A DNA stretch of 6,564 nucleotides from Alphaproteobacteria bacterium (GCA_021730835.1 JAKFYP010000068.1:1-6564); one strand, 5' to 3'. Counted from the stretch's first letter, positions 1 through 5,742 are shown. Made by a program: numbers and translations. The notes: generated by a model not told the origin, from the sequence alone.

Positions 1-1313
1 ACCCGGGGCGCTCCTCCTACCAGCTCGTCATTGACCGCATGGAAGCCGCCGGTCAGGGCGCGCTGATGGCCCTGCTCGAGCAGCGTAAAAAGCAACTCGC
101 CGCTGAGGGGCTGTTTGCCGCCGAGCGCAAGCGGGAGCTGCCCTTCATGCCGCAGGTCATCGGGGTCATCACCTCGCCGACCGGGGCGGTGATCCGCGAT
201 ATCTTGCACCGCCTCGCCGACCGCTTCCCGGTGCATGTGCTGGTATGGCCGGTCGCGGTGCAGGGTGAGGGTGCGGCGGAACAAATCGCCCGGGCAATTG
301 AGGGGTTTAATATGCTTCCTCATGATCTTGCAACCGGATCATCGGATCATCGGATCATCGGATCGCTGATCCCCCGTCCTGACCTGCTGATCGTAGCGCG
401 GGGTGGCGGCTCGATTGAGGATTTATGGGCCTTTAATGAGGAAATCGTCGTGCGTGCCGCCGCCGCGTCGCAAATTCCGCTGATTTCCGCCGTCGGCCAT
501 GAAACCGATACCACGCTGATTGACTATGCTTCCGACCGGCGCGCCCCCACCCCCACCGCCGCCGCCGAAATGGCCGTGCCGGTGCGCGGGGAGTTGCTGG
601 CATGGGCGCAGGAAAGCCGGGGGCGGCTGATGCGTGGTATCACGCGCCAGATGGAAGCCAGACGCGAGCGTGTCGCCGGGTTTCGCCGGGGCCTGCCGCG
701 CCCGGCTGAACTGCTGGCCCGGCATACACAGCGCTATGACGACCGGGCGGAGCGTCTGTTGGCCGCCATGCCGCTGCTGCTGGAGCGCCGCCGGGGGCAA
801 ATGGTGCTTGCCGCCTCACGCCTGACGCCGCATACCCTGACTCGAAGTCTGCACCTGTTTCACGGCCAGATCGGACAATGGAATACGCGGGCGGATCAGG
901 CGATTGCGCAGGCGATTCGCTCACAACAGAAGGAGCCGCAAGCCTTGCTCAAGCGGGTCTCCGTCGCGCTGCATCACCGTATCCGGCAGGAGGAAGCGGT
1001 GCTGCACCCGCTGGCGGCGCGCCTGACGATTCTGCCTCTGCTCGAGCGTCGGAGTACGCAACTGGCCGCGCTGGGGCGGGTGATGGCGTCGCTGGATTAC
1101 CGTGAGGTCTTGCGCCGTGGCTATGCGCTGGTTTACCGCCCGGACGGCACGCTTATCTCCTCCAAAGCCACCCTGCCGGAGGGCGGCCCGGTGCGACTGC
1201 GTTTTTATGACGGCGAGGGCGGGGCAAACCTTGGCGAGCCGGTAAAACAGAAGAAAAAACCCATGCTGACTGCCGGAGAGCAGGGTGATTTGTTTTATAG
1301 TCATTCCACTTAA
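1..1313 (+). CDS. xseA: Exodeoxyribonuclease VII large subunit, 5'-truncated by the window edge
   Basis: XseA is the catalytic large subunit of exonuclease VII. With several XseB subunits it degrades single-stranded DNA in both directions in the cytoplasm, in repair and recombination. The first complete codon is at 3, and the reading frame is open from the edge through the family motif GRSSYQLVIDRMEAAG, so the ATG at 39 is internal and the true start lies outside. By comparison with the E. coli protein (456 aa) roughly the first 90-100 residues, the OB-fold DNA-binding domain, are missing; 436 residues are visible. Conserved blocks follow in order: GVITSPTGAVIRDI (about 162-203), ARGGGSIEDLW (396-428), SAVGHETDTTLIDYASDRRAPTPTAAAE (about 486-569), then a long helical region, and RRGYALVYRPDGTLI near the end. 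The C-terminal QGDLF resembles the usual QGSLF-like tail. An unusual roughly 14-residue insertion before the ARGGGS block is made by an 8-bp tandem repeat. Identity is very secure. Confidence 0.97.
   Translation, partial: PGRSSYQLVIDRMEAAGQGALMALLEQRKKQLAAEGLFAAERKRELPFMPQVIGVITSPTGAVIRDILHRLADRFPVHVLVWPVAVQGEGAAEQIARAIEGFNMLPHDLATGSSDHRIIGSLIPRPDLLIVARGGGSIEDLWAFNEEIVVRAAAASQIPLISAVGHETDTTLIDYASDRRAPTPTAAAEMAVPVRGELLAWAQESRGRLMRGITRQMEARRERVAGFRRGLPRPAELLARHTQRYDDRAERLLAAMPLLLERRRGQMVLAASRLTPHTLTRSLHLFHGQIGQWNTRADQAIAQAIRSQQKEPQALLKRVSVALHHRIRQEEAVLHPLAARLTILPLLERRSTQLAALGRVMASLDYREVLRRGYALVYRPDGTLISSKATLPEGGPVRLRFYDGEGGANLGEPVKQKKKPMLTAGEQGDLFYSHST
335..364. repeat. 8-bp tandem repeat (CGGATCAT, about 3.75 copies) inside xseA
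   Basis: Three perfect copies of CGGATCAT occupy 335-342, 343-350 and 351-358, followed by a partial CGGATC (359-364). The repeat is read as GSSDHRIIGS and sits in a variable loop between the FN-LP segment and the conserved RPDLLIVARGGGS block of XseA. Since 8 is not a multiple of 3, gain or loss of one copy would shift the frame, whereas three copies (24 bp) keep it. Each unit contains GATC, and with flanking sites there are six GATC between 324 and 371. The repeat itself is plainly visible; any role in phase variation is conjecture. Confidence 0.9.
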
Positions 1314-1339
1314 CAACTTCCCAAAATAATTGGAATGAC
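1300..1339. repeat. Inverted repeat (hairpin) over the xseA stop codon, between convergent genes
   Basis: The left arm GTCATTCCAcTTA (1300-1312) pairs with the right arm TAAtTGGAATGAC (1327-1339): 12 of 13 positions are complementary, with a 14-nt loop at 1313-1326. The left arm contains the end of xseA, and the stop codon TAA at 1311-1313 lies at the stem/loop boundary. The site lies in the short gap between xseA (+) and hpt (-), so it could end or stabilise transcripts from either side. Neither strand has a clear U-tract after the stem, so a standard intrinsic terminator is not supported. It may instead be a 3'-end-protecting hairpin or a dispersed palindromic repeat. Confidence 0.6.
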
Positions 1340-1381
1340 AGGCTTGCGACTGCAAAAGACAATAGAACGATTTTATGATGA

Positions 1382-1921
1382 TCAGTTTTCGCCCTGCACG
1401 ACGCCGATATAGGGCAACTCGCGGTAGCGATGCGCGAAATCCAGCCCGAAGCCGACGACGAATTTATCAGGAATGGCAAAGCCGATGAAATCGGCTTCCA
1501 CCGGCGCATTGCGTTTCCCCGGTTTTTCCAGCAGCACGCAGATATGCACCGATTGCGCACCCGAGCGCATAATCAGGTCACGCGCCATAGCCAGTGTGCG
1601 GCCCGACTCAAGGATATCGTCCACCAGCAGTATCTTTTTACCCCGAAGATCGTCCTCCAGCGGTTTTTTCATATCAACGACGCCGGTGCTTTCTACGCCC
1701 TCGCCATAGCTGGAGAGGGTCAGAAAATCAATCTCGAGGATGCAGCCCTCGGTATAAAGCGCCCGGATCAGATCGGCGGTAAAGACAAACCCGCCTTTAA
1801 GCAGTGTCACGACGCTGAATTCCGGCCCCAGCAGGGCGCGAATATCACGCGCCAGCGCTCCGATGCGTACCCCGATTTCCGCCGCGCCGAATAAGACGGG
1901 TATGGAGGCGTTGCGGCTCAT
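1382..1921 (-). CDS. hpt: Hypoxanthine (guanine) phosphoribosyltransferase
   Basis: This cytoplasmic purine-salvage enzyme joins hypoxanthine and/or guanine to PRPP to give IMP or GMP plus pyrophosphate. The 179-residue length is normal for bacterial HPRT. Visible motifs in order are LLKGGF (40-45), the flexible-loop SSYGEG (70-75), the PRPP-binding acidic signature VDDILESGRTL (100-110), CVLLEKPGKR (128-137) with the purine-contacting Lys133, and the C-terminal PDKFVVGFGLDFAHRYRELPYIGV (151-174) with Asp161. The ATG overlaps the stop of the upstream zinc-ribbon gene as ATGA (1918-1921). No clear Shine-Dalgarno sequence precedes it, so translation is probably coupled. It is the last gene of the leftward ppx - zinc-ribbon - hpt group and converges on xseA with a 68-bp gap. 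Preference for hypoxanthine over guanine cannot be read from the sequence. Confidence 0.96.
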   Translation of the reverse strand: MSRNASIPVLFGAAEIGVRIGALARDIRALLGPEFSVVTLLKGGFVFTADLIRALYTEGCILEIDFLTLSSYGEGVESTGVVDMKKPLEDDLRGKKILLVDDILESGRTLAMARDLIMRSGAQSVHICVLLEKPGKRNAPVEADFIGFAIPDKFVVGFGLDFAHRYRELPYIGVVQGEN

Positions 1922-2607
1922 TTGCGCAGCATCAGGTCAAGCCCGCTGCCGATATCAACCAGCACCTCGGCGGCTTCCTTGTTGCGGACAGCCAGCTTAT
2001 TGGCGGAGAAGGGCCGCCGCTCGCCGGGTTTGAGGATGCGTAGCTCATCGCTCAGTTTTTCCTTCGACGGGTCAATCGTATGACTCAACAGCAACTCTCC
2101 CTCAGCATTGACCAGCCGGATACGCAGTGGCGACAGGGCTATTTGTTTCTCCGTCGTATTTACCACATCTCCGGATACGCTATAGAGATTCTTTTTGCCA
2201 AATTTATCCGTCTTCAGTTGCACATTGGAAAGCGCCAGCCCTTCCATCGGCGTCAGCCCCGGCAACGGCAGACGCCGGGTGACGGCAAACAGCCCGATGA
2301 AAATCAGCAATACACAAGCCAGCATACCAATCTGCATTTTGGACACACGCCGGATCGCCTGTGGCGGCACAGGCACACTGATGGTCACATCCTCGATATT
2401 AACTTCGCTGACATCCTCCTCAACCGCACTGGAAAACGCCTCATTTACGGCTTCTTCCATCTGCGGCAATTCCTCGGGCAGCAGGTCACGCGGCTCGGCG
2501 AACCAGTCGCCATGACAAGATGAGCAGCGCACGGAGCGGCCCTGTTCGCCAAGCGCCTGCGCGGGCACGCGAAAGGTGGCATGGCAGTTGGGGCAGGCAA
2601 GGAGCAT
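1918..2607 (-). CDS. Zinc-ribbon (MJ0042-type) single-pass membrane protein with DUF3426-like C-terminus
   Basis: This 229-residue protein has no known biochemical function. It begins with a zinc-ribbon, MLLACPNC...RCSSCHGDWF, with cysteines at 5, 8, 28 and 31 in the CxxC-x19-CxxC spacing seen in MJ0042-type N-terminal domains of alphaproteobacterial proteins. An acidic, Pro-containing linker follows (about 40-82), then basic residues RRVSK and one hydrophobic helix (about 92-109, MQIGMLACVLLIFIGLFAV by approximate limits). The C-terminal part (about 118-229) resembles DUF3426, with a beta-rich pattern LSNVQLKTDKF...SGDVVNTTEKQI. The likely topology is cytoplasmic zinc-ribbon and periplasmic C-domain. 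I chose the ATG at 2607 because the family starts directly before CPxC; an in-frame GTG at 2652 would add 15 residues. Neither start has a strong ribosome-binding site. Its stop overlaps the hpt start by 4 bp, and ppx lies 110 bp upstream on the same strand. Confidence 0.85.
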   Translation of the reverse strand: MLLACPNCHATFRVPAQALGEQGRSVRCSSCHGDWFAEPRDLLPEELPQMEEAVNEAFSSAVEEDVSEVNIEDVTISVPVPPQAIRRVSKMQIGMLACVLLIFIGLFAVTRRLPLPGLTPMEGLALSNVQLKTDKFGKKNLYSVSGDVVNTTEKQIALSPLRIRLVNAEGELLLSHTIDPSKEKLSDELRILKPGERRPFSANKLAVRNKEAAEVLVDIGSGLDLMLRK

Positions 2608-2638
2608 AAAAGATCCGGAGGCCAGATAAAAATGCGTA

Positions 2639-2656
2639 GATCGTATCGTCACGATC
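2639..2656. promoter_or_regulatory. Small dyad upstream of the zinc-ribbon gene
   Basis: GATCGT (2639-2644) and ACGATC (2651-2656) form a perfect 6-bp inverted repeat with a 6-bp centre. It lies between the candidate promoter at 2675-2702 and the chosen ATG at 2607, so it would fall in the 5' leader, where it could be an operator or a small hairpin. It also overlaps the alternative GTG start at 2652. A 6-bp dyad can occur by chance, so the functional call is weak. Confidence 0.25.
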
Positions 2657-2674
2657 CGGCGCTATACCGCAAAG

Positions 2675-2702
2675 ACTATAATACCGGTTGCCCAAAAAGC
2701 AA
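2675..2702 (-). promoter_or_regulatory. Candidate sigma-70-type promoter for the zinc-ribbon gene and hpt
   Basis: On the minus strand a -35-like TTGCTT (2697-2702, 3 of 6 to consensus) is followed after 16 bp by a -10-like TATAGT (2675-2680, 5 of 6). It lies in the 110-bp gap after ppx, so it could give the zinc-ribbon/hpt pair transcription independent of ppx. The predicted start near 2668 would leave a leader of about 60 nt before the ATG at 2607. The -10 is good and the -35 weak; no transcript evidence is available. Confidence 0.4.
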
Positions 2703-2717
2703 ATGCCGGGTTGAGAA

Positions 2718-3764
2718 TCAGCTTTTCTGATCCATCAGCATGGAAACGATGATGCCTTCGCGCACCCCGCGATCGGCGATCGTGATGCTGGCGAAGGGCC
2801 AGACCTCGAATATCGCCGTAACAATCGCGCAACCGGCCAGAATAAAGTCACTGCGATCCGCGCCGATGCAGGGATGGTTGAAGCGCTCGGACGGGCGCAT
2901 GGAAAGCAGGCGCTCAATGCTGGCTGAAATAGCCTCGTGGGTCAGGCGGATGCCGTCGATCCGGCTACGCTCATAGCGTTGCAGATCGAGATGAATCGCC
3001 GCCAGCGTCGTGACCGTGCCTGAGGTGGATAGCAGTTGCACCTCCTTTTCGCCTACCAGTTGTGAGATACTGTGACGCGCTTCGAGCGGAGAGACGGCTT
3101 CCCTGACCCGCTCGACCATATCCCGGAAATAAAGATCGGCATAGGCGGAGGAGCCGAAGCGCTCGGAGAGGTTCATCACGCCGTAGGGTACGGAAATCCA
3201 GTCGCGGATGTTAAGATCGAACGGAATAACCGGAATAATCGCGCCCTCAGATTCGATCAGCGGCGTCGCTTCGACCCACATAATCTCGGTTGAGCCGCCG
3301 CCGATATCGAAGGCCAACGCCTTGCGCGTGCGCTTTTTCAGCAACGAGCAGCAGCCGAGCAGGGCCAGCCGTGCTTCCTCCTCGTTGGAGATGATCTCGA
3401 TGGTCAGCCCGGTTTCCTGCTTGATTCGCTGCATGAACTCCAGTGCGTTGGAGGCTTTGCGGCAGGCCTCGGTTGCTACGTAGCGCCCCCGGATGACCGA
3501 GTAACGCTCCATTTTACCGCGGCAGGAACGCAGCGCCTCAATAGTACGCTCCATCGCCTCCTCCGACAGCCTGCCCGAACTGCTGACCCCCTCGCCGAGC
3601 CGCACGATGCGCGAAAACCCGTCCACCGAGCGCAGGCTGCGCCCGCTCTTGGTTTCCTTCAGTTGCGGATGGGTCAGCAGCAGGCGGCAATTATTCGTGC
3701 CAAGATCAAGCGCCGCATAGACCTTTTCACGATTCCGGGGGTGTGTTTCTTCCATAATCCGCAT
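2718..3764 (-). CDS. ppx: Ppx/GppA family phosphatase (exopolyphosphatase / pppGpp phosphohydrolase)
   Basis: Members of this ASKHA-fold family release terminal phosphate from polyphosphate and/or convert pppGpp to ppGpp. The 348-residue protein shows the phosphate-1 loop DLGTNNCRLL (20-29), SRIVRLGEGVSSSGRLSEEAM (51-71), VATEACRKASN (96-106), the EEEA segment (128-131) with a likely catalytic Glu, the phosphate-2 loop DIGGGSTEI (153-161), STSGTVTTLA (246-255) and HPCIGADRSDFILAG (297-311). It is the short, two-domain form, lacking the C-terminal HD-like and following domains of the roughly 500-residue E. coli Ppx and GppA, as is common in alphaproteobacteria. Whether polyphosphate or pppGpp is the main substrate cannot be decided from sequence. 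The ATG at 3764 has GAGGA (3777-3781 on the reverse strand) 12 nt upstream, a little far; an ATG at 3755 is possible. It is first in the leftward group and divergent from argD. Confidence 0.93.
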   Translation of the reverse strand: MRIMEETHPRNREKVYAALDLGTNNCRLLLTHPQLKETKSGRSLRSVDGFSRIVRLGEGVSSSGRLSEEAMERTIEALRSCRGKMERYSVIRGRYVATEACRKASNALEFMQRIKQETGLTIEIISNEEEARLALLGCCSLLKKRTRKALAFDIGGGSTEIMWVEATPLIESEGAIIPVIPFDLNIRDWISVPYGVMNLSERFGSSAYADLYFRDMVERVREAVSPLEARHSISQLVGEKEVQLLSTSGTVTTLAAIHLDLQRYERSRIDGIRLTHEAISASIERLLSMRPSERFNHPCIGADRSDFILAGCAIVTAIFEVWPFASITIADRGVREGIIVSMLMDQKS

Positions 3765-3819
3765 CTTATCATTTTTTCCTCAAATGAAAAATAAACCGTG
3801 GTACGCCGCATGGGCGACG

Positions 3820-3836
3820 GGCTTGTGTTACAAGCC
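3820..3836. promoter_or_regulatory. Perfect 7-bp inverted repeat in the ppx/argD divergent region
   Basis: GGCTTGT (3820-3826) and ACAAGCC (3830-3836) are perfect inverted copies around a 3-nt GTT centre. The dyad lies about 55 bp upstream of the ppx start and about 110 bp upstream of the argD start, where an operator could act on either gene. As RNA it could form a tight hairpin, but a terminator makes little sense between divergent genes unless it attenuates a leader. The structure is certain; the role is unknown. Confidence 0.45.
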
Positions 3837-3859
3837 GGTCATTTCCGTTTTTCATGGGA

Positions 3860-3881
3860 ATTGTTAATGTGAAATGACAAT
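3860..3881. promoter_or_regulatory. Imperfect 22-bp palindrome, possible operator in the ppx/argD divergent region
   Basis: The outer arms ATTGT (3860-3864) and ACAAT (3877-3881) are perfect inverted copies. With inner positions counted, 7 of 11 base pairs of the 22-bp element are symmetrical. The size and AT-rich arms are typical of a dimeric helix-turn-helix repressor site, and it sits 63-84 bp upstream of the argD ATG. I could not assign a regulator, and no convincing -35/-10 pair was found next to it on either strand. Confidence 0.3.
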
Positions 3882-3943
3882 AGCACTTCCCTGCATCATT
3901 TTCCACTTGCCAGATATGGGCTTTTTCAGCCAGATTACGCGCC

Positions 3944-5194
3944 ATGAGCACACCATACCATACTCCTTCGGGAGCGGCCTCGAAGGCACTTGTCGAAAAA
4001 GGCCAGACCTATTTTATTCCCAACTATAAGCCACGGGAGATGATCCTCGATTATGGCAAGGGTTCCCGTATCTGGGATCTGGACGGTAACGAGTATATGG
4101 ATCTGGCTGCCGGTATCGCCGTCTCGGCGCTGGGCCATCAGGATCCCGACTTGCTGGCGGCGTTTGAGGCGCAGGGCCGCAAGCTCTGGCATACCAGTAA
4201 TGTGTTTTTCACCGCGCCCGCCATTGAGCTGGCCGAAGCGCTGGTTGAAGCCGTGCCGTTTTGCGAGCGGGTTTATTTCGCCAATTCCGGCACGGAGGCC
4301 AACGAGGCGGCCATCAAGCTGATCCGTAAATGGGCCAGCGAACAGGGCAGGCCGCCTGAAAAGCGTGAAATCATCACTTTTACCGGATCGTTTCATGGGC
4401 GCACCCTCGCTGCCGTCACCGCCACCGCCCAGCCGAAATTTCACGCCGGATTCGAGCCGCTGCCGGGTGGATTCGTCTATTGCGACCCGTATGACGACTT
4501 AACAGCGCTGGAGAAGATGATTACCGACAAGACCTGCGCCATTCTGCTTGAGACAATTCAGGGTGAGGGCGGAGTGAAGCCGTGCAACCCGGGTTACCTT
4601 AAAGGAGTGCGGGAGTTATGCGACCGCCACGGCATCCTGATGGCCATTGATGAAATCCAGACCGGCATGGGCCGAACCGGAAAATTATTCGCCTGCATGC
4701 ATGAGAGCGTCGCCCCCGATATTCTTACCAGCGCCAAGGCGCTGGGCTGCGGTATGCCGATCGGCGCGCTGCTGGCGGGCAAGAAGGTCGCGGAAATCCT
4801 GCAATTTGGCTCGCATGGCTCTACCTTCGGCGGCAATCCGGTTGCCTGCGCCGTGGCGCTGGCAGGGCTGAAGAAAATAAACACGCCGCAGATGATGCGG
4901 CATGTTGCCGCCATGTCCGAGCGCCTGTTTGCCGGGCTGGGAGCCATCAACGCAGAACTCGGGATGTTTACGGAGATTCGCGGTCAGGGGCTGATGGCCG
5001 GGGCGGTGCTGGCGGAACAATGGAAGGGCAAGGCGGGCGACCTCTCCAATCTGGCGCGCTGCTACGGCGTGCTGGTGCTGATTGCCGGGCCGGACGTGTT
5101 GCGCTTCCTGCCCGCGCTGAATATTACCGCCAATGAGCTGGATGAAGGATTGGCGCGCCTGAAGCAGGGGCTGGCGGCGGCAAAACCTGCATAG
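3944..5194 (+). CDS. argD: Acetylornithine / succinyl-diaminopimelate-type aminotransferase (class III, PLP-dependent)
   Basis: This predicted cytoplasmic PLP enzyme would convert N-acetylglutamate semialdehyde plus glutamate to N-acetylornithine in arginine synthesis, and perhaps the parallel succinyl-DAP step of lysine synthesis. Its 416 residues show the class-III pattern: WDLDGNEYMDLAAGIAVSALGH (44-65), LWHTSNVFF (81-89), SGTEANEAAIKL (115-126), FHGRT (150-154), QGEGGV (206-211), DEIQTGMGRTG (236-246) with Asp236 for the pyridine nitrogen, SAKALG (263-268) with the Schiff-base Lys265, and HGSTFGGNP (291-299). LWHTSN and GQGLM favour acetylornithine over GABA aminotransferases. The wording resembles beta/gammaproteobacterial (Xanthomonas-like) ArgD more than the usual alphaproteobacterial type, which is my recollection only. 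No argF follows. The start at 3944 has no recognisable Shine-Dalgarno sequence, so the exact N-terminus is somewhat uncertain. It is divergent from ppx and ends 17 bp from pagL. Confidence 0.92.
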   Translation: MSTPYHTPSGAASKALVEKGQTYFIPNYKPREMILDYGKGSRIWDLDGNEYMDLAAGIAVSALGHQDPDLLAAFEAQGRKLWHTSNVFFTAPAIELAEALVEAVPFCERVYFANSGTEANEAAIKLIRKWASEQGRPPEKREIITFTGSFHGRTLAAVTATAQPKFHAGFEPLPGGFVYCDPYDDLTALEKMITDKTCAILLETIQGEGGVKPCNPGYLKGVRELCDRHGILMAIDEIQTGMGRTGKLFACMHESVAPDILTSAKALGCGMPIGALLAGKKVAEILQFGSHGSTFGGNPVACAVALAGLKKINTPQMMRHVAAMSERLFAGLGAINAELGMFTEIRGQGLMAGAVLAEQWKGKAGDLSNLARCYGVLVLIAGPDVLRFLPALNITANELDEGLARLKQGLAAAKPA

Positions 5195-5211
5195 TGCATG
5201 AACCCGCCTGA

Positions 5212-5709
5212 TTAATACGGCAACGGCAACTGATACACAAACAACAACGCCTCGGCACCGGGATTGCGGTCATAAAGGCTGGCGTTGGAAATATGATTGA
5301 ACGCTACGCCGATGCGGTGATCCGCTTCCGTGCGATACGATGCCTCCAGCCCGGAGCGAAATTCCACCGCCCCGCCCAGATCCTTGCCGGAGCCGCTGGT
5401 ATACAGCCCGACCATAAAATTGGGCGTCAGCAGAAAGGGTGTGCTGCCGAGCGGGATATCGAGATTCACCCCGCCATAAAGATATCCGGCGCTTTCATCA
5501 TCCACGTTGATGCCAACGGTCGGGCGAAACCCGTTTCCGATATCGGCGAAACGGTATTCCGCGCCGACCTGCACGTAGGATTCGCTATCCAACACATCGA
5601 ATGAACCGGCATACATGGCGAGATGGCCGCCCTTTCCGGTTTCTTCCTGTGCCGCCGCGCCCTGCGTGAGGATAACGAAAAACAACAGGGCGGGCAGCAG
5701 AATACGCAT
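5212..5709 (-). CDS. pagL: PagL-like lipid A 3-O-deacylase (acyloxyacyl hydrolase), outer-membrane beta-barrel
   Basis: PagL removes the 3-O-linked acyl chain from lipid A in the outer membrane, altering permeability and host recognition. The 165-residue protein starts with a signal peptide, MRILLPALLFFVILTQGAAA, with a plausible cleavage after AAA at residue 20. The mature part has alternating hydrophobic/polar and aromatic beta-strand patterns typical of a small barrel and ends in Tyr165. Near the C-terminus FNHISNASLYDRNPGAE carries His139, Ser141 and Glu153. The spacing (His+2=Ser, Ser+12=Glu) matches the His126/Ser128/Glu140 triad described for Pseudomonas aeruginosa PagL, so the active site appears intact. 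The ATG at 5709 has GGAG (reverse strand, 5715-5718) 5 nt upstream. It is convergent with argD and divergent from the methyltransferase. Lipid A deacylation is a family inference; the family is sequence-diverse. Confidence 0.85.
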   Translation of the reverse strand: MRILLPALLFFVILTQGAAAQEETGKGGHLAMYAGSFDVLDSESYVQVGAEYRFADIGNGFRPTVGINVDDESAGYLYGGVNLDIPLGSTPFLLTPNFMVGLYTSGSGKDLGGAVEFRSGLEASYRTEADHRIGVAFNHISNASLYDRNPGAEALLFVYQLPLPY

Positions 5710-5742
5710 GGGAACTCCAGTTAGTCAGAATTGATTGGGGTG

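Noticed and set aside
39..41. ATG at 39 as the xseA start
   Set aside because: The frame is open to the window edge and the upstream codons encode the conserved GRSSYQLVIDR segment, so this methionine is internal.
335..364. Possible CRISPR-like repeats
   Set aside because: The units are only 8 bp, directly adjacent without spacers, and in the reading frame of xseA; this is a tandem repeat, not a CRISPR array.
545..567. C-rich and GCC-repeat tract in xseA
   Set aside because: It encodes the conserved RAPTPTAAAE segment of XseA; the low complexity follows from Pro/Ala codons.
423..800. 125-codon minus-strand open frame inside xseA
   Set aside because: It lies fully antisense to conserved XseA codons, with Gly/Pro/Gln-rich low-complexity translation typical of a shadow frame in GC-rich DNA.
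1430..1894. 154-codon plus-strand open frame opposite hpt
   Set aside because: It is antisense to a complete, motif-rich hpt gene, and its translation shows no recognisable domain.
3769..3951. 60-codon minus-strand open frame between ppx and argD
   Set aside because: It begins inside the argD start region, has no recognisable motif or good ribosome-binding site, and covers the intergenic palindromes; it is more likely control DNA than a gene.
3935..4444. 169-codon minus-strand open frame opposite argD
   Set aside because: It overlaps conserved argD motifs on the other strand and shows no recognisable domain; a shadow frame.
5195..5211. Bidirectional terminator between convergent argD and pagL
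   Set aside because: The 17-bp gap has no stem-loop or T-tract that I could see; termination must occur inside the genes or by another mechanism.
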